A stretch of 33,632 nt of DNA from Oscillospiraceae bacterium (GTDB lineage Bacteria > Bacillota > Clostridia > Oscillospirales > Oscillospiraceae), in NCBI GenBank assembly GCA_031270395.1, contig JAISXU010000018.1, positions 1 through 33,632 of the forward strand, given 5' to 3'. The translations under genes and the position numbers were made by a program. Shown here in pieces: positions 14,190 to 22,966 of this stretch (position 1 is its first letter; each line of letters begins with the position of its first letter). Under the pieces are notes generated by a model. That model had not been told where the DNA came from. It was given only the letters and a program-made list of their open reading frames with translations, and searched no databases.

Positions 14190-14989
14190 TGCAGTCGAGC
14201 TTGCCGCCCGGCGCCGGGAGTGCGCCGGGGCGCGCGCGGGGCGCGTCCGGTAAATACGCCAAACCGATCATCTTTCTTCTGGCGGCGCTGGCTGTGACGG
14301 CGGCGACGCAGACGGGAGCCTCGGCGGCGGGCACGCTGAGCAATATCGTGGAGACGCTTTTCGGCGAGGACACGCAGACGGTCGATATTATCATACTGCT
14401 CACCGTCCTGACGCTCCTGCCGTCGATAGTCATGATGCTCACGGGCTTCACGAGGATCGTCATAGTCCTCTCTTTTATACGCAGCGCGCTCGGTATGCAG
14501 CAGACCCCGCCAAATCAGGTCGTTGTGGGACTCGCGCTGTTTCTCACGCTGTTCGTCATGAGCCCCGTCGTCACGGACGTATACGAAAACGCGTACACGC
14601 CGTATTCGGAGGGCGTCATAGGGCAGGACGAGTTTTTTGAGAGAGCGATGGAACCTACGCGCGAATTTATGATGGGCCAGACGTACAAGACGGATATGTC
14701 GTTTTTTATCGGTCTGTCCGGCGAACAGATAGAGGACGAGCAGAGCATTCCGAACACGGTGCTTATACCGGCGTTTATCACCAGCGAGATAAAGCACGCG
14801 TTCCAGATAGGCTTCTTCATATACATCCCGTTTATCGTGATAGACATGGTAGTCGCGTCCACACTCATGGCGATGGGCATGATGATGCTCCCGCCCGCCA
14901 TGATCTCGCTCCCGTTCAAGGTGCTGCTGTTCGTCATGGTGGACGGCTGGCAGCTCGTAATGGGTTCGCTCGTAAAGAGCTTCTGGTAG
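14189..14989 (+). CDS. fliP: Flagellar export-gate protein FliP
   Basis: Core channel subunit of the flagellar type III export gate, forming a FliP5-FliQ4-FliR1 complex. The 266-residue product has a cleavable-type N-terminal segment (hydrophobic about 25-45) and four membrane helices. It carries the signature regions LTGFTRIVIVLSFIRSALG and QTPPNQVVVGLALFLT, and the C-terminal segment beginning MGMMMLPPAMISLPFK. The start is GTG 14189, overlapping the fliO stop, with AGGAGG at 14173-14178. The N-terminal tail of about 25 Arg/Gly-rich residues is longer than usual, and an internal start is possible. Confidence 0.95.
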   Translation: MQSSLPPGAGSAPGRARGASGKYAKPIIFLLAALAVTAATQTGASAAGTLSNIVETLFGEDTQTVDIIILLTVLTLLPSIVMMLTGFTRIVIVLSFIRSALGMQQTPPNQVVVGLALFLTLFVMSPVVTDVYENAYTPYSEGVIGQDEFFERAMEPTREFMMGQTYKTDMSFFIGLSGEQIEDEQSIPNTVLIPAFITSEIKHAFQIGFFIYIPFIVIDMVVASTLMAMGMMMLPPAMISLPFKVLLFVMVDGWQLVMGSLVKSFW

Positions 14990-15051
14990 AGGAAGCGTTT
15001 TGTATGAAATGACTTCGCCGCTTAAAACGGGAGTTGACGTATGGTGGTGCT

Positions 15052-15321
15052 ATGGAACAGGCTGAGATAATAACGGTGCTGCGCGACGCCATTTACACGG
15101 TCATAGTGGCGGCGTCGCCGATGCTGATAGTAGGTATCGTCATAGGGCTGATCGTCTCGATATTTCAGGCGACGACGCAGATAAACGAGCAGACGATAGC
15201 GTTTGTTCCTAAGATTGTCGCCATACTGCTCACTCTGCTTATCTGCGCGGGCTTTATAATGAACAGACTTACCGAATTTATCCTGAGAGTCTACGACTAT
15301 ATAGACAGGTTTACGGGGTGA
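15052..15321 (+). CDS. fliQ: Flagellar export-gate protein FliQ
   Basis: Two-helix gate subunit of 89 residues. The sequence VGIVIGLIVSIFQATTQINE followed by QTIAFVPKIVAILLTLLI is the family hallmark. I place the start at ATG 15052 (MEQAEII), which matches the family N terminus and has GGTGGT just upstream; a TTG at 15034 would add six residues. A gap of about 60 bp separates it from fliP, the largest gap inside the export-gate cluster. Confidence 0.94.
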   Translation: MEQAEIITVLRDAIYTVIVAASPMLIVGIVIGLIVSIFQATTQINEQTIAFVPKIVAILLTLLICAGFIMNRLTEFILRVYDYIDRFTG

Positions 15322-15327
15322 CGCCCA

Positions 15328-16119
15328 ATGAGCGAGACGGTAAACTCAATATTGGCTAACGCGGATTATTTCGTTCTGCTTGCGTTTCGAGTGTCGGGCC
15401 TCGTGTTCTCGTCGCCCGTGTTCGGACGCAATATTATTCCCGCGCGAGTCAAAATCGGATTTATCGCCGCGCTGTCGTTTCTGTTTTTCACCGTGACGCC
15501 TCCCGCGGGCGGGATCGAGTACAGCTCGCTGTTCGGCTTCGCGCTTATAGGCGTCGGCGAGCTGCTGACGGGGATCGCGCTCGCGTTCGTCACCAATATG
15601 TTTTTTACCCTTACGTTCACGGCGGGGCAGCTCATTGATATGCAGATCGGATACGGTATCGCGAACGTATACGACCCGCAAAACAATACGCAGATACCGA
15701 TGATGGGCAACCTCCTTAACACCGTGCTCCTCATCACGTTTTTTGCGGTAAACGGGCATCAGCGTCTCATCGAAATAGTGTATCTGACGCTCAAGCGGCT
15801 GCCTGTTGGCGCGGTCACGCTGTCGCCGCAGACGGGACTTCTGGCGCTGGAGATATTCGCGCTCACATTTTTGCTGGGAGTGATGGTGGCGATGCCGATC
15901 GTGGCGTCCGCGCTTATTCTGGAGATCGCCTTCGGCGTGCTCATGCGGACTGTGCCGCAGCTCAATATGTTTGTCGTCGGAGTGCCCGTAAAGATGTTCG
16001 TGGGGCTTGTCACGCTCATGTTTATGACTCCGGTTTTTGTCGGATTCAGCGACAGAATTTTTTCAGAAATGTTTTCGGGGATAGAGAAGATGTTCAGTTC
16101 GTTTATGGTGGCGGCGTAA
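15328..16119 (+). CDS. fliR: Flagellar export-gate protein FliR
   Basis: Single-copy subunit that closes the FliPQR channel. It has 263 residues with about six hydrophobic segments. Typical segments are FRVSGLVFSSPVFGRNIIPA near the start, the QLIDMQIGYGIANVYDPQNN region, and the C-terminal PQLNMFVVGVPVKMFVGLVT. It follows fliQ after 6 bp, and its TAA overlaps the ATG of flhB by one base, so translation of the gate proteins is coupled. Confidence 0.95.
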   Translation: MSETVNSILANADYFVLLAFRVSGLVFSSPVFGRNIIPARVKIGFIAALSFLFFTVTPPAGGIEYSSLFGFALIGVGELLTGIALAFVTNMFFTLTFTAGQLIDMQIGYGIANVYDPQNNTQIPMMGNLLNTVLLITFFAVNGHQRLIEIVYLTLKRLPVGAVTLSPQTGLLALEIFALTFLLGVMVAMPIVASALILEIAFGVLMRTVPQLNMFVVGVPVKMFVGLVTLMFMTPVFVGFSDRIFSEMFSGIEKMFSSFMVAA

Positions 16120-17204
16120 TGGCGGCGGGCGCGGGTGAAAAAACTGAAAAAGCAACTCCAAAAAAGCGCAGAGACGCGCGTGAACGCGGCCAGGTGCTCA
16201 AGAGCACGGAGGTAAACACCGCTTTTTGCTGTGTCGTGATGTTCACGCTCCTGCTGCTGCTATGGCCGTCCCTCACGGAGCGGATGACCGCCATGTACAG
16301 GGAATTTCTCAGCGCGCCGGCGCTCCTGCCGCCCGGCGCGGAGGCGACGCAGGCGGTATTCAACGGAGCGCTGTACAGGGCGCTCATGAGTCTGGGCGGG
16401 ATAATGCTGCCGGTTTTGGCTGCGGCCATCGCGGCAGGCGTCATAATAAACGTGCTTCAGGTGGGATTTTTATTCACGACAAAGACGCTGTCGCCCAAGC
16501 TGGAGAGGATAAGTCCGATAAAAGGGTTCTCCAGAATTTTCTCCATCCGGACTCTGACGGAGCTCGTCAAGTCGGTGCTGAAGGTGACGATCCTCGGGTA
16601 TATAGCGTACACGAGCTATCGGGCGCTTTTGGCGGAATTTCCGAATTATATCGGCCGGGACATACAGGGCCTGTTTCTGTCTACGATGAATACGGCGTTT
16701 ACCATAGCGTTGAAAATGGCGGCGGCGTTCGCGCTCATAGCGGCCGGGGACTACCTGTTTCAGTGGTGGAAGTTTGAGAAGGACATGCGCATGACGAAGC
16801 AGGAGGTCAAGGACGAGTACAAGACGACGGAGGGCGACCCCCAGATCAAGAGTAAAATAAGGCAGAAGCAGCGCCAGATGAGCGCTATGCGGATGATGGC
16901 GCAGGTGCCGTCCGCGGACGTCGTCATTACAAACCCGACGCACTACGCCGTCGCCCTCAAATACGAGGACGGCGTCAGCGACGCTCCGACCGTCGTGGCC
17001 AAGGGCAAGGATTTTATGGCGAGAAAGATAAGGGAGACGGCGGCGGAGCACGGCGTCGAGCTCGTCGAGAACAAGACGCTCGCCCGCGCGCTGTATGAAA
17101 ACTGCGAGCTCGGAGATCTGATACCGCCCGAATTTTATCAGGTCGTCGCCGATATTCTCGTATACGTGTACAGAAAGAAGCACGGCGGGAGGGTGCACAG
17201 ATGA
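16119..17204 (+). CDS. flhB: Flagellar export switch protein FlhB
   Basis: Membrane protein that changes export specificity from rod/hook to filament substrates after self-cleavage. The 361-residue protein has the basic N terminus EKTEKATPKKRRDARERGQV, four membrane helices (about 35-210), and a cytoplasmic domain with the autocleavage motif Asn272-Pro-Thr-His275. The latter is intact, so the switch should work. The adjacent conserved segment (ALKYEDGVSDAPTVVAKG) is present. The normal partner FliK (hook-length ruler) is not encoded in the window. The stop codon overlaps the flhA start by 4 bp. Confidence 0.96.
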   Translation: MAAGAGEKTEKATPKKRRDARERGQVLKSTEVNTAFCCVVMFTLLLLLWPSLTERMTAMYREFLSAPALLPPGAEATQAVFNGALYRALMSLGGIMLPVLAAAIAAGVIINVLQVGFLFTTKTLSPKLERISPIKGFSRIFSIRTLTELVKSVLKVTILGYIAYTSYRALLAEFPNYIGRDIQGLFLSTMNTAFTIALKMAAAFALIAAGDYLFQWWKFEKDMRMTKQEVKDEYKTTEGDPQIKSKIRQKQRQMSAMRMMAQVPSADVVITNPTHYAVALKYEDGVSDAPTVVAKGKDFMARKIRETAAEHGVELVENKTLARALYENCELGDLIPPEFYQVVADILVYVYRKKHGGRVHR

Positions 17205-19234
17205 AGACGTCAAATATTATTATGGCGCTCGCGGTGCTGGGCATAGTATTTATCCTGATAATCCCGCTGCCGACGCTCGTGATGGACATGCTCCTCATCG
17301 TAAATATCACGCTGTCGCTGCTGGTGCTGCTGTTCTCGCTGTATTTGAAGGACCCGCTCGAATTTTCCGTCTTTCCGACGCTGCTGCTCGTACTCACGCT
17401 TTTCCGCCTGTCGCTCAACCTGTCCTCGACGCGCCTGATCCTCGGCAACGAGGGCAACGCCGGAAAAGTAATAGACACGTTCGGAAACGTCGTGATAGGC
17501 AGTAACCTGACGGTTGGCGTCATCGTATTCCTTATAATAATGATAATTCAATTCATGGTCATCACCAAGGGCGCCGAACGCGTCGCGGAGGTCGCGGCGC
17601 GCTTCACGCTCGACGCCATGCCCGGTAAGCAGATGGCGATAGACGCCGACCTAAACAGCGGCATAATTGACGAGGAGGGCGCGCGCACGAGGCGCGACGA
17701 GATAGCGCGCGAGGCGGACTTTCACGGCGCGATGGACGGCGCGAGCAAGTTCATCAAGGGCGACGCAATAGCGGGCGTCATTATAACGATCATAAACATA
17801 GCGGGGGGACTCATAATCGGCGTTGTGACAATGAACAGGCCGATAGGCGAGGTCGTGCGAATATTTCTGCTGGCGACTATCGGCGACGGGCTCGTGAGCC
17901 AGATACCGGCGCTGCTCATCTCCACGGCGTCCGGTATAATCGTGACGCGCTCGGGCGCCGGCGCCGCGTTCGGCGAGGAGATGTCCTCGCAGGTGCTGGC
18001 GCAGCCGTATGTGCTCATAATGGGCGGCGTTCTGCTGGCCGTCGTGAGTCTCGTACCCGGTCTGCCCAAGGCGCCCATGCTGCTGCTCGCGCTCGCGCTC
18101 GTGCTCGTCGGCTACAATCTGCGCAACAGGCGAGTGAAGGCCGAGATAGTCGCGACGGACGACGAGGCGGAGAGGCGCGCGCAGGAGAAGCGCAAGCCGG
18201 AGAGCGTTACGACGCTGCTCCAGGTGCATCCCATCGAGCTGGAGTTCGGCTTCGGCCTCGTGCCGATGGTGGACGTCTCACAGGACGGGGATCTGCTGGA
18301 CAGGGTGGTAATGATAAGGCGGCAGAGCGCCATAGATATGGGCATCATCGTGCCCGCCATCCGCGTCGTTGACAACATACAGCTCGGGACGAACGCGTAC
18401 TCGATCAAGATAAAGGGCGTCGAGGTGGCGCACGGAGAGGTGATGGCCGACCACCTTCTGGCGCTGTCCACGGGCGACGTGGAGGAGGAGATATACGGCA
18501 TACCCACCGTGGAGCCGACGTTCGGACTGCCGGCGCTCTGGATACCCAAGAGCGAGCGCGAAAACGCGGAGCTGCTCGGGTACTCCACGGTCGATCCGCC
18601 GTCCGTCATAGCGACGCATCTCACGGAGGTCATCAAGAGACACAGCAGCGAACTGCTCAACCGGCAGCAGGTGCAGACGCTCGTGGACAACCTGAAACGC
18701 TCGCAGCCCGCGCTCGTCGAGGAGGTAATACCAAAGATGTTCTCGCTCGGCGAGCTTCAAAAGGTGCTCGGGAATCTGCTTTCGGAAAATGTGCCCATAC
18801 GCGATATGGCGACGATAGTGGAGGCGCTGGGGGACAACGGAAATCTGACGCGCGACACGGAGCTGCTGACAGAATACGTCAGACAGGCGCTCAAGCGCTC
18901 TATCTCCAAGCGGTTCCTGCCGGACGACGTGGCGTACGCCATAACGCTCGATCCGGAGCTTGAGACGATGATAGCGGAGAATACGAAGCAGTCGGATCAG
19001 GGCACATATCTCGCGCTGGAGCCGTCCAGCATCAGATCGATCTTCGACAAGCTGCGCGGCGCCGTCGAGCGCGTGCGCGAGCGGGGGAAGACGCCTGTAA
19101 TACTGACCTCGCCGGTGATAAGACGCCAGTTCCGCAAAATAGCCGAACAGGTTTCGCCGGAGCTGACGGTAATGTCGTTTAACGAGATCGAACAGGGCGT
19201 CGAGGTGTATTCGGAAGGAGTTGTAAAGCTCTAG
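17201..19234 (+). CDS. flhA: Flagellar export protein FlhA
   Basis: Proton-driven engine and substrate/chaperone docking platform of the flagellar export gate. The 677 residues match family length. About eight helices occupy residues 1-310. The FHIPEP-family signature region (FRLSLNLSSTRLILGNEGNA near residue 70) and the cytoplasmic loop that includes GKQMAIDADLNSG are conserved. The C-terminal domain includes the LPALWIP segment. ATG 17201 overlaps the flhB stop. The TAG stop overlaps the GTG of flhF. No defects are seen. Confidence 0.97.
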   Translation: MKTSNIIMALAVLGIVFILIIPLPTLVMDMLLIVNITLSLLVLLFSLYLKDPLEFSVFPTLLLVLTLFRLSLNLSSTRLILGNEGNAGKVIDTFGNVVIGSNLTVGVIVFLIIMIIQFMVITKGAERVAEVAARFTLDAMPGKQMAIDADLNSGIIDEEGARTRRDEIAREADFHGAMDGASKFIKGDAIAGVIITIINIAGGLIIGVVTMNRPIGEVVRIFLLATIGDGLVSQIPALLISTASGIIVTRSGAGAAFGEEMSSQVLAQPYVLIMGGVLLAVVSLVPGLPKAPMLLLALALVLVGYNLRNRRVKAEIVATDDEAERRAQEKRKPESVTTLLQVHPIELEFGFGLVPMVDVSQDGDLLDRVVMIRRQSAIDMGIIVPAIRVVDNIQLGTNAYSIKIKGVEVAHGEVMADHLLALSTGDVEEEIYGIPTVEPTFGLPALWIPKSERENAELLGYSTVDPPSVIATHLTEVIKRHSSELLNRQQVQTLVDNLKRSQPALVEEVIPKMFSLGELQKVLGNLLSENVPIRDMATIVEALGDNGNLTRDTELLTEYVRQALKRSISKRFLPDDVAYAITLDPELETMIAENTKQSDQGTYLALEPSSIRSIFDKLRGAVERVRERGKTPVILTSPVIRRQFRKIAEQVSPELTVMSFNEIEQGVEVYSEGVVKL

Positions 19235-20403
19235 TGTTAGTAAAGAGATACCACGCTAAGGACATGCAGGCGGCTATGGAGGTCGTCAAGCGGGAGCTTG
19301 GGCCCGACGCCGTCATACTAAACAGCCGTAAGACGCGCAAAAAGGGCTTGAAAAACCTTTTCAGCAAGCGTATTCTGGAGGTCATGGTCGCCTACGAGCC
19401 GGAAAAGGCGCCCATAGCGCGCAAGATAAACGGCGCCGCGCGTGCGGCGGACCCGACGCCGGCGCCGGCCGAGCCGGCGCGTGACGATGAGGCGGACGCG
19501 CGGCGGGCGGCGGCGGCGAGCGAGGAAACGCTGAAACGGCTCGACGAGCGGATCGACGCTCTGGGGCAGATGGTCGCCGGTCTGATGGAAAAATTCGCGG
19601 AGCTTGGCGAGACGGAACCGGAGCACCGGTACTCGGAGCCGTTGGAGTCCCTCGTATCCCGGCTGACGGAGAATCAGGTCGCCGGTGAGCTCGCGCACAT
19701 ACTGGCCCGGGACACTATGGACGTACTCGCCGGACAGCCCGACGCTTCCGCCGGGGAGGTGATGGAGCAACTGATCCTCGACCTTATCGGCGCGCCTGAG
19801 CCCGTGCTGCACAGGAGGTACAAGCGCAAAACGGTGCTCGTTCTTGGCCCGACGGGCGTGGGAAAGACGACGTCCATAGTCAAGCTGGCGGCCAATTTTA
19901 CCCTGAAGCAGAACAAAAAAGTGGGAATAATCAATACGGATATGTACCGGATAGGCGCCAACGAGCAGTTGAAGACATATACCGACATACTGTCAATCCC
20001 TTTCGGCGCGGTATACCGCCTCGACGAGCTGGGCGGAGTGATCGAGAGCATGGGGGACAGGGACATAATATTCATAGACACCGCGGGGAAAAGACCGGGC
20101 GACGAGCAGCACCGGGAGGATATACTGGAGATCATACGCACGGCCAAGCCGGAGGATACGCTCCTGTGCGTACCGGCGGCCACGAGCTTCTCCGCCGTAA
20201 AGGAGATAGTCGATACGTATGAATTTGCCGGTGATTTTAAGCTGGTCGTCACAAAACTGGACGAGACGAGGTTTCGGGGGATGCTTCTAAATCTCATATG
20301 GTACGCGCGGAAAAGTCCCGCGTACATCACTACCGGACAGGGCGTACCCGACGATATCGACGTGCTTGACGCCGCAAGTCTGGCAGATCAGCTGCTCCAT
20401 TAA
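19234..20403 (+). CDS. flhF: Flagellar SRP-type GTPase FlhF
   Basis: Sets where flagella are built, acting at the membrane with FlhG. The 389-residue length is usual. The N-terminal B domain (residues 1-60) is followed by a variable Ala/Asp/Arg-rich linker with a coiled segment (about 70-130). The NG GTPase domain has G1 GPTGVGKT (205-212), the DMYRIGANEQL segment (236-246), G3 DTAG (282-285) and G4 TKLDE (340-344), all intact. GTG 19234 overlaps the flhA stop, with GGAAGGAG upstream at suitable distance. The pair flhF-flhG is standard in Firmicutes and in bacteria that control flagellar number. Confidence 0.96.
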   Translation: MLVKRYHAKDMQAAMEVVKRELGPDAVILNSRKTRKKGLKNLFSKRILEVMVAYEPEKAPIARKINGAARAADPTPAPAEPARDDEADARRAAAASEETLKRLDERIDALGQMVAGLMEKFAELGETEPEHRYSEPLESLVSRLTENQVAGELAHILARDTMDVLAGQPDASAGEVMEQLILDLIGAPEPVLHRRYKRKTVLVLGPTGVGKTTSIVKLAANFTLKQNKKVGIINTDMYRIGANEQLKTYTDILSIPFGAVYRLDELGGVIESMGDRDIIFIDTAGKRPGDEQHREDILEIIRTAKPEDTLLCVPAATSFSAVKEIVDTYEFAGDFKLVVTKLDETRFRGMLLNLIWYARKSPAYITTGQGVPDDIDVLDAASLADQLLH

Positions 20404-20418
20404 GGGGTCGAGGTGCTT

Positions 20419-21285
20419 ATGTACGATAGAAGACGAGGAGATCAGGCGCAGGGGTTGAGAGACAGGATGTCGGGTTCCGTCCATGTGCCTAAGGTTATCA
20501 CCGTGGCGAGCGGAAAGGGCGGAGTGGGTAAATCGACAATTTCCGTGAATTTGTCTATAGCGCTGAGTCAGATGGGCAAGAGCGTCCTCGTGATGGACGC
20601 GGATTTCGGGCTCGCAAACGTGGACATAATGCTCGGAGTGGCGGCAAAGTATAATATCAGCCACTTTTTGCGCGGCGAGAAGACGTTCCCGGAGATCATA
20701 CAGATGGGACTCGACGGCGTGCGGTTTGTGTCGGGAGGCTCCGGACTCGACGAGCTGCTGAAAATGGACGAGGAACAGCTTGTGATGCTGATGTCGGGTC
20801 TGAACAAGCTGGATGCCAATATCGACTATATCATCTGCGACGCGGGGGCGGGTATAAACGACAATCTTTTGCGGATGATACTCGCGTCCTCGGAGACAAT
20901 TGTAGTGACGACGCCGGAGCCGACGGCCATCCTTGATGCGTACGCTCTCATAAAAACAATTGTCAAGCGGGACAAATTTCATTCGATACATATAATAATG
21001 AACAGAAGCGAGAGCCGGAGAGAGGCCGAGCGCGTTCTGCGGGGCTTCAAGGACGTTATGAACCGCAATCTCGGCAAGGATGTGGATTTACTGGGACACG
21101 TGCTTTACGACCACGACGTTCCGCAGTCGATCAAACAGCAGACGCCTATCATAATCAGTCAGCCGGAGGGCAGGACGGCAAGAGACATAAAAGCAATTGC
21201 GCTCACGCTTATGAACGCTTCCGGGCCGCAAAATCCGCCTAACCGTCTGGCGCGGCTGTTTGCGCGCGTCATGGGCACGCGTTGA
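20419..21285 (+). CDS. flhG: MinD-like flagellar number regulator FlhG
   Basis: ParA/MinD-type ATPase that stimulates FlhF and limits flagellar number. About 288 residues. The N-terminal GDQAQGLR segment is the FlhF-activating helix of FlhG proteins. The deviant Walker A GKGGVGKS (about residues 32-39) and the MDADFGLANVDIMLG segment follow. Walker B lies in YIICDAGAG. A C-terminal amphipathic tail (RLARLFARVMGTR) could anchor to the membrane. The start is ATG 20419 with GAGG 5 nt upstream; an in-frame GTG at 20413 would add two residues. It is the last gene before the second 142-bp repeat. Confidence 0.95.
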   Translation: MYDRRRGDQAQGLRDRMSGSVHVPKVITVASGKGGVGKSTISVNLSIALSQMGKSVLVMDADFGLANVDIMLGVAAKYNISHFLRGEKTFPEIIQMGLDGVRFVSGGSGLDELLKMDEEQLVMLMSGLNKLDANIDYIICDAGAGINDNLLRMILASSETIVVTTPEPTAILDAYALIKTIVKRDKFHSIHIIMNRSESRREAERVLRGFKDVMNRNLGKDVDLLGHVLYDHDVPQSIKQQTPIIISQPEGRTARDIKAIALTLMNASGPQNPPNRLARLFARVMGTR

Positions 21286-21308
21286 ACCACTGCAGGGAGG
21301 AGACAGCA

Positions 21309-21450
21309 AAGGTTGAAACAAGTGGGGCCTTTACATTAAAATCGCGTTTTGCTCGCCCTACGGGCAACCGCAAAACAGGCGCATTATGACCATGTCTTTT
21401 CATGATCGTTTTGTGCCTGAAGTGAAACGAAAGGCATGGTCATAAGTATG
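21309..21450 (+). repeat. 142-bp structured repeat, copy 2 (5' of ycgR)
   Basis: Same length as copy 1 (12437-12578) with 8 substitutions. The first hairpin occupies 21346-21376. The second pairs 21383-21399 with 21430-21446. In it the one changed stem base, C to T in the left arm, still allows a G-U pair in RNA, and only the terminal pair is lost. The right arm again carries AAAGG and ATG (21436), and the element ends at the ycgR start ATG (21448). A strong GGGAGGAG (about 21295-21302) sits just before the repeat, about 150 bp from the start codon. This suggests the repeat was inserted between the ribosome binding site and the gene. Confidence 0.85.
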
Positions 21451-22203
21451 GCGAAAAAATATGATATTATGCCCGGCGACAGAGTGGATATTCAGTTCAA
21501 GAACAGCCCGGAGTACAGGGCGCTTGTCGAGGATGCCAGGGATGGGGGCGATATTGTCGTCACCTCGCCGACGTACCGGGGCGCGCCGGTCGTCTTCCAC
21601 AAGGGTCAGCTGATACAGCTGTCGTTTTACCGCGATAACGGCAAGTACAGCGTGGACGTGCGGGTGGTCGGTTTCCGCACGAGCAACGAAGTGCGGCTTA
21701 TGAGACTCCAATGCGTCTCCGATGTGACGAAGGTACAGCGCAGGGGCTATTACCGTCTTCCGGTCGTGCTGCGCACGGAGGTGAGGCGTCTGCCCATATC
21801 GCTGCCTACGGAGCTCCACCGTCTGCCGGAGGTGCTGCCGCTGCTCGACGACGTGATGTCCTACGAGGAGGCGGTAGACGCTCTGGAGGAATACGCGGTG
21901 GACGAGGAGAACTCCACCACGCGCGACATAAGCATTTCGGGAATATCGGTTAAATCGAAGACGCAGTTTGTCGTCGGCGACAAGCTTGTCATCAAGGTAC
22001 ACCTCGGCTGGCCGAACGCGAAGGAACCGCCGATTTCGGCCGTCGTAGAGGTGAGACGCGTCGAATACGATCCCGCCACCGGCACGTACAACGTAGGGCT
22101 TGAGTTTTCCGGCGCGTTCGCGAAACGGGATTTGATAACAAAATACATATATGAACAGCAGCAGAGAAGAATTAAGCAGGAAAAGCTCATCAAGGATGAA
22201 TAG
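21448..22203 (+). CDS. ycgR: YcgR-type PilZ flagellar brake, c-di-GMP receptor
   Basis: Cytoplasmic regulator that binds cyclic di-GMP and slows or stops the flagellar motor. The 251-residue protein has an N-terminal YcgR-like barrel (about 5-90) and a C-terminal PilZ domain. The c-di-GMP motif RRGYYR (Arg98, Arg99 and Arg103 from this start) and the second motif DISISG are intact, so binding is expected. The insert between them (about 105-145) is longer than in minimal PilZ domains. The start could be ATG 21448 or the in-frame ATG 21436 inside the repeat (adding MVIS). No well-spaced ribosome binding site exists for either, which points to control by the repeat or poor translation. Confidence 0.9.
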   Translation: MAKKYDIMPGDRVDIQFKNSPEYRALVEDARDGGDIVVTSPTYRGAPVVFHKGQLIQLSFYRDNGKYSVDVRVVGFRTSNEVRLMRLQCVSDVTKVQRRGYYRLPVVLRTEVRRLPISLPTELHRLPEVLPLLDDVMSYEEAVDALEEYAVDEENSTTRDISISGISVKSKTQFVVGDKLVIKVHLGWPNAKEPPISAVVEVRRVEYDPATGTYNVGLEFSGAFAKRDLITKYIYEQQQRRIKQEKLIKDE

Positions 22204-22204
22204 T

Positions 22205-22945
22205 ATGTCCGAGGATATAAACGCGCTGTGGCTGACCTACAAGGAATCGGGCGATATTGAGGCGAGGGACAGCTTGCTGCTCCACTACACGTATTTGGTA
22301 AAATGGCTTGTAAAGCGTATGATGCCCAAGTATAATAGCCACACCGATTACGACGACCTCGTCAGCTGCGGCGTGCTGGGCCTCATAGACGCTATGGACA
22401 AGTTTGACCTTGAGCACGGCGTTAAGTTTGAGACGTACGCGGTAAACCGTATACGCGGCGAAATACTCGATTACATGCGCTCGCAGGACTGGGCGCCTCC
22501 GAGTCTCAGAAAGAAGATCAGCGCTATAAACGAGGCGTACGAGGAGCTTGAGCGAGCCGGCGCCGAACCGCCTTCGGAGCACAGTATAGCGCAGGCGCTC
22601 GATATGCCGGCGTCTCAGGTGCAGAGGATAATGTCTCGGTCGCACATGTTCAATCTTGTCAGCTTTGAGGACGCGCTTCAATCTCTCAGGACCTCCGGCG
22701 AGCCGCAGGCGCCGGAGGAGTCGTCGCCTGAAGACGTGTTGATGGAAAAAGAGACAAAGCGCCTGCTGGCGGCGGTGATAGACACGCTCTCGGAGAAGGA
22801 ACGCCTCGTGGTGACGCTTTACTATTACGAGGGTCTGCTGCTCAGGGAAATCGCCGAGGTTATGTCCGTTACCGAATCGCGGGTATCGCAGATACACTCG
22901 AGAACGCTCGCCAAGCTGCGGACGCGTCTGAGCAGACTGTTATAG
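22205..22945 (+). CDS. fliA: Flagellar sigma-28 factor (FliA/SigD/WhiG family)
   Basis: Directs RNA polymerase to late flagellar and chemotaxis promoters; inhibited by FlgM, encoded downstream. The 246 residues carry sigma region 2 (DYDDLVSCGVLGLIDAMDKF and FETYAVNRIRGEILDYMRSQ), the FliA-typical WAPPSLRKK after it, region 3, and region 4 with the YYYEGLLLREIAEVMSVTES helix-turn-helix. The start is ATG 22205, because AAGG precedes it by 9 nt and the family N terminus aligns; earlier in-frame ATGs at 22151 and 22196 overlap the ycgR 3' end. A matching sigma-28 promoter is seen at 24175-24202. Confidence 0.95.
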   Translation: MSEDINALWLTYKESGDIEARDSLLLHYTYLVKWLVKRMMPKYNSHTDYDDLVSCGVLGLIDAMDKFDLEHGVKFETYAVNRIRGEILDYMRSQDWAPPSLRKKISAINEAYEELERAGAEPPSEHSIAQALDMPASQVQRIMSRSHMFNLVSFEDALQSLRTSGEPQAPEESSPEDVLMEKETKRLLAAVIDTLSEKERLVVTLYYYEGLLLREIAEVMSVTESRVSQIHSRTLAKLRTRLSRLL

Positions 22946-22966
22946 GAGACAGGGGGGAGCCGTGAT

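Noticed and set aside
13931-14797. 288-codon minus-strand frame opposite fliO and fliP
   Set aside because: Antisense to well-conserved export-gate genes, and composition is typical of a shadow frame.
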